From RGIG6353 sp045590615 (GTDB lineage Bacteria; Bacillota; Clostridia; Oscillospirales; SIG627): a stretch of DNA of 24,957 bases. The translations under genes and the position numbers were made by a program. The stretch covers positions 1 to 24,957 of the forward strand of contig JAZNRH010000109.1 of assembly GCA_045590615.1 (NCBI GenBank). The letters run 5' to 3'. Under the pieces are notes generated by a model that was not told the DNA's origin, did no database searches, and saw only the letters and a list, made by a program, of their open reading frames with translations. Of this stretch, positions 1 to 7,773 are shown in pieces (the stretch's first letter is position 1; each line of letters starts with the position of its first letter).

Positions 1-124
1 ATTGACGGTGTACTTGCGTACACTAAAATCTCCATTTTTGTAGTTGATAAATTATTGCGAAAAATTTCTAAAAACGTTAATTCCGACGAAATTTTTTGCA
101 AGACGCGAAAACGAAGAAAGGGCG
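1..124. repeat. 124-bp tandem repeat, unit 1
   Basis: This is the first of two near-identical 124-bp units in direct tandem. It differs from unit 2 only at two adjacent bases (75-76, cg against ta). It contains two inverted repeats. Hairpin A is 8-13 against 18-23 with a 4-base loop, which reads GCAA, a GNRA tetraloop, on the minus strand. Hairpin B is 55-68 against 88-101, 14 pairs including one G-T, with a 19-base loop. The unit starts at the window edge, so the array may extend further left. I see no supported gene: 124 is not a multiple of three, so any reading frame shifts from unit to unit. Confidence 0.9.
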
Positions 125-248
125 ATTGACGGTGTACTTGCGTACACTAAAATCTCCATTTTTGTAGTTGATAAATTATTGCGAAAAATTTCTAAAAATA
201 TTAATTCCGACGAAATTTTTTGCAAGACGCGAAAACGAAGAAAGGGCG
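125..248. repeat. 124-bp tandem repeat, unit 2
   Basis: The second full unit has the same hairpins as unit 1: A at 132-137/142-147 and B at 179-192/212-225. The only change from unit 1 lies in the loop of hairpin B, so both stems are unchanged. The function is unknown. It could be a small non-autonomous palindromic element or a structured RNA element. Confidence 0.9.
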
Positions 249-320
249 ATTGACGGTGTACTTGCGTACACCGAAATCTCCCTTTCTGAAGTTGACAAAG
301 TATTGCGGAAAATTTCTAAG
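249..320. repeat. Truncated, diverged third repeat unit next to gap
   Basis: The first roughly 71 bases of the unit are present with several substitutions; similarity then stops just before the gap stop codon (327-329). The right arm of hairpin B is lost. Hairpin A is stronger here: the change of ta to cg at 272-273 extends the stem to eight perfect pairs (254-261/266-273). No T-run follows on either strand, so a role as the gap terminator is not supported. Confidence 0.75.
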
Positions 321-326
321 GAATTA

Positions 327-1343
327 TTAGTTGAGTTCTGCAAAATACTTGATAGTTCTAACCATCTGGCTTGTGTATGAGTTTTCGTTGTCATACCAAG
401 ATACTACCTGTACCTGATATGTGTCGTCGTCAATCTTGGCTACCATTGTCTGTGTAGCATCGAAGAGTGAACCGTAGGTCATACCGATAACGTCAGATGA
501 AACGATTTCGTCTGTGTTGTAACCGAATGAAGCAGAAGCCTGAGCCTTCATTGCTGCATTGATACCTTCAACGGTAACGTCCTTGCCCTTAACAACTGCA
601 ACGAGAATTGTTGTTGAACCTGTGCAGGTAGGAACTCTCTGAGCAGAACCGATGAGCTTGCCGTTGAGCTCGGGGATTACGAGACCGATTGCCTTTGCAG
701 CGCCGGTTGAGTTGGGAACGATGTTCTGAGCGCCTGCTCTTGCTCTTCTGAGGTCACCCTTTCTGTGAGGACCGTCGAGAATCATCTGGTCGCCTGTGTA
801 AGCGTGAACAGTTGTCATGATACCACTCTGGATAGGAGCGTAATCGTTGAGAGCCTTTGCCATAGGAGCAAGGCAGTTTGTTGTACAAGAAGCTGCTGAG
901 ATAATCTTGTCATCAGCTGTAAGAGTATTCTCGTTTACGCTGAATACGATAGTCTTGAGGTCCTTGCCAGCAGGAGCTGAAATAACAACCTTCTTAGCGC
1001 CTGCGTTGATGTGAGCCATTGACTTCTCTGTTGATGTATAGAAGCCTGTACACTCAAGAACAACGTCTACACCAAGCTCGCCCCAAGGACAATTTGCTGC
1101 ATCCTTCTCTGCGTAAATCTTGATTTTCTTTCCGTTTACTGTGATGCTTTCATCGTCTGACTCAACGGTATCAGCGAGAGCGTACTTACCCTGAGCTGTA
1201 TCGTACTTGAGAAGATGAGCGAGCATCTTGGGTGCTGTGAGGTCGTTGATAGCTACAACTTCGTAGCCCTCTGCACCGAACATCTGTCTGAACGCAAGGC
1301 GTCCAATACGGCCAAAGCCGTTAATAGCAACTTTAACTGACAT
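327..1343 (-). CDS. gap: Glyceraldehyde-3-phosphate dehydrogenase, type I
   Basis: This glycolytic enzyme oxidises glyceraldehyde-3-phosphate to 1,3-bisphosphoglycerate with NAD+ in the cytoplasm. The 338-residue length is normal. The Rossmann motif NGFGRIGR is at 8-15. Asp34 in the NDL motif is typical of NAD-specific enzymes. The catalytic cysteine is Cys153 in SCTTNC, with His180 as its partner. The start has a GGAG ribosome site (complement at 1351-1354) seven bases upstream, and a promoter lies at 1390-1418. The gene appears to be monocistronic. Its stop codon sits a few bases from the truncated repeat unit, and no clear intrinsic terminator is visible. Confidence 0.97.
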   Translation of the reverse strand: MSVKVAINGFGRIGRLAFRQMFGAEGYEVVAINDLTAPKMLAHLLKYDTAQGKYALADTVESDDESITVNGKKIKIYAEKDAANCPWGELGVDVVLECTGFYTSTEKSMAHINAGAKKVVISAPAGKDLKTIVFSVNENTLTADDKIISAASCTTNCLAPMAKALNDYAPIQSGIMTTVHAYTGDQMILDGPHRKGDLRRARAGAQNIVPNSTGAAKAIGLVIPELNGKLIGSAQRVPTCTGSTTILVAVVKGKDVTVEGINAAMKAQASASFGYNTDEIVSSDVIGMTYGSLFDATQTMVAKIDDDTYQVQVVSWYDNENSYTSQMVRTIKYFAELN

Positions 1344-1389
1344 ATTTTTTCTCCTTTTTTATATAGGTTTTTTGTTTTTCCAATTATAC

Positions 1390-1418
1390 ATTATATTCCA
1401 AAAGGTTCTATTTTGCAA
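1390..1418 (-). promoter_or_regulatory. Sigma-A-type promoter of gap
   Basis: On the minus strand the -35 TTGCAA (1413-1418) and the -10 TATAAT (1390-1395) are separated by exactly 17 bases. Transcription would start near 1383, about 40 bases upstream of the gap ATG. Confidence 0.75.
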
Positions 1419-1458
1419 TACCTTTTTGAAAGTTTGTTAAAAAATTTTCAATTTGTCT

Positions 1459-2565
1459 TTATTTTTTGAATTTACGGGCAGTTTCTTCAACGATTTTGTT
1501 CATTATGTCGAGCTTTTTCTCCATATCCGAAGCCAAAGCGAACTGAACCTTGGTACGAACGAGGTTATGACCTTCAAAACGAGTTGTGAAGTACTTGTCG
1601 CCCGTTATGTAATCGTCAAGGAATCGAGTACCAAGCTCAATCGCAATAGTGAGAGCACCAAGTGCCATGGTATCAAGCTCGGACTGGGAAAGAATAGGTG
1701 CTGCAGCCGAAATAAAGCCCTCTGCAAAGCCCTTGTACAAGTCGAGGTCAAAGGAAACCTTTGACAAGTCCTTTTCGTCCTCAGAAGAGGTGTTTGCAGC
1801 AAATCTTACGGCATCGCCAAAATCGTGCGCTGCAAGTCCGGGCATTACTGTATCGAGGTCTATTACTATAAGAGGAGCTCCCGTTGATTTATCAAAGAGA
1901 ACGTTATTGATTTTGGTGTCGTTGTGAGTTACACGGGTAGGGATTTTGCCCTCCTCAAACATATTTGTCAAGCGAGAGGCAATTTCTCTGTGTGAGCGAA
2001 CGAATTCGATCTCCTCTTGTACGTGATTGACTCTGTTATATTCGTCCTTTTCAACGTTTTCAAAGAAGCGCTCTATTCTCTTTTTTGTATTGTGAAAATC
2101 AGGGATTGTCTCAAACAAAAGAGAGGCATCAAAATCCGACAGATTATATTGGAATTGACCAAAGGCACGCCCTGCCTGACGAAGCACCTCGGGGTCAGAT
2201 GAACCCTGATAGGTTATAGAGTCAACGTTGTTCGATACTCTCCAAAAGCCGTTTTCTTCTGTGAAAAGATAGTTCTTTCCGTCGGCAGTATGATGGAAAT
2301 GCAATCCCACTGTGCCTCTGTTTTTCTTTCTTACGTATTCGGTTACAAGGTCAATATTATTCATTATCTTAACGGGCTCTTGAAACACGTAGGTGTTGAC
2401 CTTTTGGAATATGTAGGATTTGTTTGGGTTAGTATAATTTACCTTATAGGTTGTATTGATATTTCCGTGAGTAATCATTTCTGCCGAATCAAATTCACCT
2501 TGAAGCCTGAAAGCCTTGCCAACTTGCTTAAGCTCTTCCAAGTGCAATTCTTTAATTTCTGCCAT
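1459..2565 (-). CDS. APH-fold sugar kinase, N-acetylhexosamine 1-kinase-like
   Basis: This is an aminoglycoside-phosphotransferase/choline-kinase fold protein of 368 residues, close in length to N-acetylhexosamine 1-kinase (NahK). The catalytic loop HNDTKINN begins at His214, giving Asp216 as the likely catalytic base. The metal-binding segment VIDLD is at 234-238. NahK-type enzymes phosphorylate GlcNAc or GalNAc at C1. That would suit this place after the UDP-GlcNAc 4,6-dehydratase and 2-epimerase genes, but the substrate cannot be read from the sequence. A strong AGGAGG (complement at 2574-2579) precedes the ATG and overlaps the wecB stop, so translation is probably coupled. It is the last gene of the polysaccharide operon. 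The family is confident; the exact substrate is inferred from context. Confidence 0.75.
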   Translation of the reverse strand: MAEIKELHLEELKQVGKAFRLQGEFDSAEMITHGNINTTYKVNYTNPNKSYIFQKVNTYVFQEPVKIMNNIDLVTEYVRKKNRGTVGLHFHHTADGKNYLFTEENGFWRVSNNVDSITYQGSSDPEVLRQAGRAFGQFQYNLSDFDASLLFETIPDFHNTKKRIERFFENVEKDEYNRVNHVQEEIEFVRSHREIASRLTNMFEEGKIPTRVTHNDTKINNVLFDKSTGAPLIVIDLDTVMPGLAAHDFGDAVRFAANTSSEDEKDLSKVSFDLDLYKGFAEGFISAAAPILSQSELDTMALGALTIAIELGTRFLDDYITGDKYFTTRFEGHNLVRTKVQFALASDMEKKLDIMNKIVEETARKFKK

Positions 2566-2577
2566 TATGATATCCTC

Positions 2578-3672
2578 CTAATTTTCTATAAGTATATCTG
2601 CTATCTGCTTTGAAGCTGTGCCGTCACCGTAAGGATTTGCCGCATGGCTCATTTTGTCGTATATTTCTTGATTCTCAAGAAGCGCCTTGAAGTTCTCGTA
2701 TATAACCTGCTCGTCTGTTCCCACAAGCTTGAGAGTGCCTGCCTTAACGCCCTCGGGGCGCTCGGTGGTATCTCGCATTACAAGCACAGGCTTACCAAGA
2801 GACGGTGCCTCCTCCTGTATTCCTCCACTGTCCGTCAAAATCATATATGAACGGGCAAGGAAATTGTGGAAATCAAGAACGTCAAGAGGCTCGATTATAT
2901 GTATTCTGTCACAGTCGCCAAGATACTTATCTGCGCACTCCCTGACAATTGGGTTCATGTGGATTGGGTATATCGCCTTAACGTCGTCGTGCTCGTCTAT
3001 AATTCTTCTGATAGCCCTGAACATATTTGCCATCGGTTCACCGAGATTCTCTCGTCTGTGGGCAGTAATAGTAATCAGTCTTGACCCCTTTGCCCATTCA
3101 AGCTCAGGGTGGGTATAGTCGTCCCTTACGGTTGTTTTCAGGGCGTCAATCGCCGTATTTCCCGTAATGTAAATGGTAGACTTGTCCTTTCCCTCACGAA
3201 TGAGATTGTCTGCCGAAAGCTGAGTTGGAGAGAAGTTGTACTTTGATATAATTCCGACAGCCTGACGGTTGAATTCCTCGGGATAGGGAGAATAGATGTT
3301 GTATGTACGAAGCCCTGCCTCAACGTGACCAATCGGAATCTGGAGATAAAAGGCTGCAAGAGCCGTAACGAAGGTAGTAGAGGTATCTCCGTGAACGAGT
3401 ACTACGTCGGGCTTTGCTTCTTCAAGCACCGACTTGATTTTTTCAAGAATACCGGTTGTTATATCAAACAAAGTCTGTTTATCTTTCATTATCGAAAGGT
3501 CGTAATCGGGAACGACGTTAAAGGTTTCGAGCACCTTATCAAGCATTTGTCTATGCTGTCCCGTAACGCAAACGATTGTCTCCACGTTCTGCCTTGATTT
3601 CAGCTCAAGTACCAACGGACACATCTTTATTGCTTCGGGTCGTGTTCCGAATACAAGCATTACTCTTTTCAT
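2578..3672 (-). CDS. wecB: UDP-N-acetylglucosamine 2-epimerase (non-hydrolysing)
   Basis: The enzyme interconverts UDP-GlcNAc and UDP-ManNAc in the cytoplasm, supplying ManNAc-type units for teichoic-acid linkage units or capsule. The protein has 364 residues, a normal length. Family motifs are GTRPE at 9-13, HGDT at 94-97, HVEAGLRT at 116-123, HRREN at 205-209, DSGGIQEE at 281-288 and RDTTERPE at 300-307. The start codon lies one base after the stop of the upstream dehydratase gene (TGA, A, ATG), and the stop overlaps the ribosome site of the next gene. It is therefore the middle gene of a three-gene coupled operon. Confidence 0.95.
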   Translation of the reverse strand: MKRVMLVFGTRPEAIKMCPLVLELKSRQNVETIVCVTGQHRQMLDKVLETFNVVPDYDLSIMKDKQTLFDITTGILEKIKSVLEEAKPDVVLVHGDTSTTFVTALAAFYLQIPIGHVEAGLRTYNIYSPYPEEFNRQAVGIISKYNFSPTQLSADNLIREGKDKSTIYITGNTAIDALKTTVRDDYTHPELEWAKGSRLITITAHRRENLGEPMANMFRAIRRIIDEHDDVKAIYPIHMNPIVRECADKYLGDCDRIHIIEPLDVLDFHNFLARSYMILTDSGGIQEEAPSLGKPVLVMRDTTERPEGVKAGTLKLVGTDEQVIYENFKALLENQEIYDKMSHAANPYGDGTASKQIADILIEN

Positions 3673-3673
3673 T

Positions 3674-5554
3674 TCAGTCGTCCTTTCTCTCCTTAAAGGT
3701 CGAAACTATCTTGTGTAGCTCTTGTCTGGCGTCAAACTCCTCGTTTGAAACGGTTTTGCCAAGCACTTCTAAATCTTCAAGGAATTTTTCATCGTCAAAA
3801 TCTATTGGCTTGCCGATATAGATGAGAGAATTATCGGTCTTTGTAAGACCCTCCTCGTTCATCAACAGCTCCTCGTAAAGCTTTTCACCGGGTCTGAGAC
3901 CTGAAAAAACAATGTCAATATCATGATACGGCTCGTATCCCGAAAGCCTTATCATATTTTCGGCTAAATCGAGAATTTTAACAGGCTCGCCCATATCGAG
4001 CACGAATATTTCGCCACCCTTGGCAAAAGCACCTGCACTGAGCACAAGCGAAACAGCCTCGGGAATGGTCATAAAATAACGAATTATATCAGGGTGCGTT
4101 ACCGTAACCGGTCCCCCGTTTTCAATCTGTTTTTCAAAAAGAGGTATAACGCTTCCGTTAGAGCCGAGCACGTTGCCAAATCTTACGGCTACGTAGTCGG
4201 TCTTACTTCTCTTGTTGTAGCTCTGAATAATCATTTCGCAAACTCGCTTGGTTGCGCCCATTATGTTGGTGGGGTTAACTGCCTTATCAGTCGAAATCAT
4301 TACAAATCGCTTAACGCCGAACTTATCTGCAGCACGAACCGTGTTGAGCGTGCCGAAAACGTTATTCTTTATCGCTTCTCTCGGAGAATCCTCCATCAAA
4401 GGCACGTGCTTGTGCGCTGCTGCGTGATATACGATATCGGGGCGATATTCGTCAAATATACTGTTGAGCCTCTCCTCGTCTCTTACCGAGCCAATCAAGG
4501 CAATTAAATCAAGCTCGGGATAAGCGCGCCTGAGCTCGTTGAGAATATCGTAGGTGGTATTTTCGTATATATCGAATATTATCAGCTTTTTGGGGTTATG
4601 CTTTGCAATCTGACGGCAAAGCTCACTACCGATTGAGCCACCTCCACCCGTAACCATAACCGTTTTGTTCTCAACGTATCCGAGAATTTGAGCAGTATTG
4701 ATATTTATCATATCTCTGCCAAGCAGGTCCGAGATACGAACCTTTCTCATCTTCAGTCTCGAATCATTTGCTGCCAAAGTATCCTCAACCGAGGACATTA
4801 TACGGATATCACAGCCCGTTTTGGCACAAATATTGAGTATATCGCGCCTTTCCTTATTGGTAGCAGAGGGTATTGCAAAGAAAATGGTCTTTACGTCGTT
4901 ATTTCTTGCAACCGAAACGATATCGTCTCTGGTTCCTACCACCCTTACGCCTCGAACAGAATTACCTATAAGCGACGGATTGTCATCAATTATCGCAACA
5001 GGCTTACACTTTGAAAACGATGCGTTAAGATGCATATCGTTGAGTATAATTTCTGCTGCAATACCACCACCTATAATCATGGTGTTACCGTAGTCGTATA
5101 TTCTGCCCCTTTTAAGCAAGACCTGCTTTGACTGCTCCATTGCAGAAGTTATCATAAAATGTCTGATTAAAACTCTGAGGCAAGCAGCTGCGACGGTACT
5201 GAGCACTACTATACAAAGTATCTCAATCAACGAAAACAGCTTAAAGCTCCGAGCCAAAAACATCGTCGATAAAACCGACAGAAAAGAGCTTATGAAAATA
5301 ACAAAAGCAATAGATACAACGTCGCGAAAGCTTCCGTGCTTCCAGGAAATTCTGTGAACTCCCGTAAAATATGTTATTACCGTCGTAGCAACTGTACTGA
5401 TTGGCAAAAAAATACTTGCCGAGACAGGTATAGACCTAAGCTCTAAGTCATACGACAGCAAAAGTGTAGCAAATAAAGCAATATTCATAAGTGCTATATC
5501 AGCTAATAAATATAACAGCTTGCTAAGGAAAATCTTTCTGTTAGTGGTTAACAT
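3674..5554 (-). CDS. Membrane nucleoside-diphosphate-sugar 4,6-dehydratase (PglF/CapD/EpsC type)
   Basis: The protein has 626 residues. It has four hydrophobic N-terminal segments (about 10-34, 46-66, 78-101 and 108-131), a first nucleotide-binding fold (MIIGGGIA at 159-166), and a C-terminal extended SDR domain beginning TGGGGSIGSE at 302-311. The catalytic segment STDKAVNP starts at 421. In the following M-x3-K (Met432, Lys436) a methionine stands where soluble relatives such as FlaA1 have tyrosine, as is usual for the long membrane enzymes. The likely reaction is UDP-GlcNAc to the 4-keto-6-deoxy sugar, the first step towards diamino-trideoxy sugars or FucNAc/QuiNAc. It is the first gene of the operon, with AAGGAG (complement at 5561-5566) and its own promoter. 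The exact sugar product is inferred. Confidence 0.9.
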   Translation of the reverse strand: MLTTNRKIFLSKLLYLLADIALMNIALFATLLLSYDLELRSIPVSASIFLPISTVATTVITYFTGVHRISWKHGSFRDVVSIAFVIFISSFLSVLSTMFLARSFKLFSLIEILCIVVLSTVAAACLRVLIRHFMITSAMEQSKQVLLKRGRIYDYGNTMIIGGGIAAEIILNDMHLNASFSKCKPVAIIDDNPSLIGNSVRGVRVVGTRDDIVSVARNNDVKTIFFAIPSATNKERRDILNICAKTGCDIRIMSSVEDTLAANDSRLKMRKVRISDLLGRDMININTAQILGYVENKTVMVTGGGGSIGSELCRQIAKHNPKKLIIFDIYENTTYDILNELRRAYPELDLIALIGSVRDEERLNSIFDEYRPDIVYHAAAHKHVPLMEDSPREAIKNNVFGTLNTVRAADKFGVKRFVMISTDKAVNPTNIMGATKRVCEMIIQSYNKRSKTDYVAVRFGNVLGSNGSVIPLFEKQIENGGPVTVTHPDIIRYFMTIPEAVSLVLSAGAFAKGGEIFVLDMGEPVKILDLAENMIRLSGYEPYHDIDIVFSGLRPGEKLYEELLMNEEGLTKTDNSLIYIGKPIDFDDEKFLEDLEVLGKTVSNEEFDARQELHKIVSTFKERKDD

Positions 5555-5595
5555 ACAAAGCTCCTTAAATTTTTTCTATTTATTTATCTCCACCC

Positions 5596-5624
5596 ATTGT
5601 ATCATAAAACCTTTGCTTTGTCAA
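5596..5624 (-). promoter_or_regulatory. Promoter of the polysaccharide operon
   Basis: Read on the minus strand, the -35 TTGACA (5619-5624) and the -10 TACAAT (5596-5601) are 17 bases apart. This is a near-consensus vegetative promoter, about 40 bases before the dehydratase start codon. Confidence 0.8.
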
Positions 5625-5672
5625 GATAAACAGTTGTTCAAGCGCCATGTTGATTAAATTGTCCCTTGTTTC

Positions 5673-7148
5673 TTACTGATACAGCTTTGCAAGTCCACCC
5701 TCGGCAGTCTCGCGATAAATCTTGGACATATCTTTACCCGTTTCGTACATAGTCTGTACAACAACGTCAAATGAAATCTTTCTCGTGTCGGATAAAAAGT
5801 TTGCAAGGTTGACTGCCTGAATTGCGCGCATTGCGCCAACGGCGTTACGTTCTATACAAGGAATTTGAACCAGCCCTCTGACAGGGTCGCAGGTCAACCC
5901 GAGATGGTGCTCCATCGCAACCTCGGCTGCATATTCAATCTGTTCAAGCTGCATGCCGAAAAGCTCAGCCAATCCGGCTGCTGCCATAGAACAAGCCGAG
6001 CCGATTTCTGCCTGACAGCCACACTCTGCTCCCGATATAGAGGCGTTGAATTTTATAAGATTACCAAACAAGCCTGCCACTGCAAGCGCCCTGCAAATTT
6101 CCTCATCGCTGTATCCACGCTTAAGCTGTTGATATCTGAGTACTGCAGGCAATAGTCCCGATGCACCACAGGTGGGGGCAGTTACAACCACACCCCCCGA
6201 GGCATTTTCTTCACTTACTGCGTATGCAAAAGAGCATACTATTCTGTTTTCTCTGGTCTCGGCGCTCTCGTCTATATGACCTCTCTTGTGGAGCGTCTTT
6301 GCCTTTCTGTGAACGTCGAGCCCACCCGGTAAAATGCCCTCTGCCTCAAGTCCTCTGTCAATACTTTCCTTCATCGTCTGCCAGATTTCCTGAAGCCATG
6401 CCCATATTCCAGCTCCCTCAATTTCTTCGATATATTGAGGAATGCTTATCTTCTTTTCGTTAAGATATTTCAAAATCTCGCCAAAGCTGTTATGTGGATA
6501 AAGAGGCTTGTCAGAGCCGTCCTCTCTGCCCTCTATTTCAATCGCTCCACCACCCGTACTGAAAACACGCCATCTGTCATACTCAATCTGATTTTTAACA
6601 GCAATAAAATCCATGGTATTAGGGTGGGCAATATCTACGGTAAGATAGTCAAGCTCAAGCGTTACAGCTCTACCCGAGAAGGCTTCTTTTATCACCCTTT
6701 CCGTACCGTGACCGTAGCCCGTTTTTGCAAGCGAACCATAGAGCACTACCTTAAAAGAATCTGCGTCACCGTGACTGTCAAGAAAGAGCCGAGACGCTCT
6801 TGCAGGTGCAATGGTATGAGAGCTTGACGGTCCCGGTCCGACACGGTAAAGCTCCTTTAAGCTCGCCATTGCCGTCTTTTTTCTTTGAGGTATTATTTCT
6901 TCGTTGGTTTTTGAGGCAAGAAGCTCATCAAGAGGCACCTTGAAAATTCTTGATAAGGCATAGCATGCATCAAGACCCGGACGTGAGAGTCCACATTCCC
7001 ATTTTGACACAGCTCTGTCGCTGACGCCAATCAATGCGCCAAGCTGTTTTTGGTTTATTTTAGCCTCCTTGCGAAGCCTTACGAGGCGTTGGGCAAAATC
7101 TTCGTTCATATTATTCACCTTTTCTCTTTTTTTAACGGATTCTATCAT
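5673..7148 (-). CDS. sdaA: XRE-family DNA-binding domain fused to iron-sulfur L-serine dehydratase
   Basis: The N-terminus (about 15-80) is an XRE/Cro helix-turn-helix, with the recognition part around QKQLGALIGVSDRAVSKWE (33-51). From about 95 to the end is a complete single-chain L-serine ammonia-lyase: GPGPSSSHT at 104-112, the beta-domain, then the cysteine-rich catalytic domain with Cys376, Cys378 and Cys386, and Cys327 in APTCGAS. Serine is converted to pyruvate and ammonia with an oxygen-sensitive [4Fe-4S] cluster. The DNA-binding head suggests direct control by the enzyme, possibly of its own gene, because a palindrome covers the predicted start site. The chosen ATG has GGAGG six bases upstream. 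Met14 (ATG at 7109, preceded by AGGTG) is an alternative start that keeps the whole XRE domain. No terminator is visible after the gene. Confidence 0.9.
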   Translation of the reverse strand: MIESVKKREKVNNMNEDFAQRLVRLRKEAKINQKQLGALIGVSDRAVSKWECGLSRPGLDACYALSRIFKVPLDELLASKTNEEIIPQRKKTAMASLKELYRVGPGPSSSHTIAPARASRLFLDSHGDADSFKVVLYGSLAKTGYGHGTERVIKEAFSGRAVTLELDYLTVDIAHPNTMDFIAVKNQIEYDRWRVFSTGGGAIEIEGREDGSDKPLYPHNSFGEILKYLNEKKISIPQYIEEIEGAGIWAWLQEIWQTMKESIDRGLEAEGILPGGLDVHRKAKTLHKRGHIDESAETRENRIVCSFAYAVSEENASGGVVVTAPTCGASGLLPAVLRYQQLKRGYSDEEICRALAVAGLFGNLIKFNASISGAECGCQAEIGSACSMAAAGLAELFGMQLEQIEYAAEVAMEHHLGLTCDPVRGLVQIPCIERNAVGAMRAIQAVNLANFLSDTRKISFDVVVQTMYETGKDMSKIYRETAEGGLAKLYQ

Positions 7149-7188
7149 ATTTCCCCTCCACCTTCAAGGTATTTTGAAAAAGGCATAC

Positions 7189-7203
7189 TCAACTGTAAGT
7201 TGA
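7189..7203. promoter_or_regulatory. Candidate operator palindrome over the sdaA transcription start
   Basis: TCAACTGTAAGTTGA is a perfect inverted repeat with 6-base arms and a 3-base centre. It directly follows the -10 box of the sdaA promoter and covers the expected start site near 7196. An XRE-type domain binds such symmetric sites as a dimer, so the fusion protein itself is the natural candidate ligand. This is inference from position. Confidence 0.5.
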
Positions 7204-7231
7204 TTATACAACGAAATAACCAAAAATGCAA
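7203..7231 (-). promoter_or_regulatory. Promoter of the XRE-serine dehydratase gene
   Basis: On the minus strand the -35 TTGCAT (7226-7231) and the consensus -10 TATAAT (7203-7208) are separated by 17 bases. The palindrome at 7189-7203 touches the -10 box. Confidence 0.75.
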
Positions 7232-7249
7232 GATTTTTATATAATCCTA

Positions 7250-7278
7250 TTGCTTTTTACCTCAAAAAAGGTTAAAAT
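7250..7278 (+). promoter_or_regulatory. Promoter of the lipoprotein-recG pair
   Basis: On the plus strand TTGCTT (7250-7255) and TAAAAT (7273-7278) are 17 bases apart, with the start codon 28 bases downstream of the -10. It is divergent from the sdaA promoter. Confidence 0.6.
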
Positions 7279-7305
7279 AAATTAAAAAGAAAAAGGAGTT
7301 GCCTT

Positions 7306-7773
7306 ATGAAAAAAATAATACTACTCGTTTTGATGCTTACGGTTTTTATAATTTCCTGCTCTGAAGAATGGACGGTCAGCGACTACTCTCCCGTTGGCAA
7401 AAAAGAAAGCCTGTCACAGCTTCTTGACGACACCATCGTATATACGCCCGAGGAGAATCCGATTGACGATTATTTTGACTACTATATTGGTGACGTTGCC
7501 CTGCTTGATGGGATTGAAAGCTACGTGTATTATACCTCATCTCAAACAAAGGTATGTGAGGTTGGCGTTTTCAAAGTAAAGGACAAGGCTACGGCAGACG
7601 CTCTTTTATCAGCCTTTGACACAAAGGCAGAAAACCTCGCCATAGTTTACGAAAACTATTCACCCGAGGACACAGCCATTGCAAACAATATGCAAAAAGG
7701 CTCGTTCGACGACGTAGTGTGGTTTGTGGCTACTGCCGACAACCAGCCCGTCATCGATATAATCACGAAATGA
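7306..7773 (+). CDS. Small lipoprotein, DUF4358-like
   Basis: The protein has 155 residues. It has a lysine-start signal peptide and a lipobox ending in Cys18 (IISC), so the mature protein should be lipid-anchored on the outer face of the membrane. The remainder is acidic and soluble, with a pattern around residues 85-110 (VGVFKVKDKATADALLSAF) that resembles DUF4358 lipoproteins of Clostridia; the function of that family is not known. The ribosome site AAGGAG is at 7293-7298. Its stop overlaps the recG start as ATGA, so the two genes are translationally coupled. No functional link between a surface lipoprotein and recG is obvious. Confidence 0.8.
   Translation: MKKIILLVLMLTVFIISCSEEWTVSDYSPVGKKESLSQLLDDTIVYTPEENPIDDYFDYYIGDVALLDGIESYVYYTSSQTKVCEVGVFKVKDKATADALLSAFDTKAENLAIVYENYSPEDTAIANNMQKGSFDDVVWFVATADNQPVIDIITK

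Noticed and set aside
1..320. CRISPR array
   Set aside because: The 124-bp units are adjacent and nearly identical throughout, with no short repeats separated by unique spacers.
249..330. Repeat hairpin A as the gap transcription terminator
   Set aside because: The stem is perfect but no T-run follows on the minus strand.
44..380. Two small plus-strand proteins encoded in the repeats
   Set aside because: The unit length is not a multiple of three, the reading is just the repeat in a shifted frame, no ribosome site precedes either start, and the second runs into the gap gene on the other strand.
1381..1458. Intrinsic terminator after the NahK-like gene
   Set aside because: Only a weak A/T-only 6-base inverted repeat is present, with no GC stem and no proper T-tract. 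The segment is better explained by the gap promoter.
7719..7769. Longer N-terminus for RecG
   Set aside because: The extra 17 codons overlap the lipoprotein gene and do not resemble RecG. The ATG at 7770 overlaps the lipoprotein stop as ATGA, a typical coupled start.
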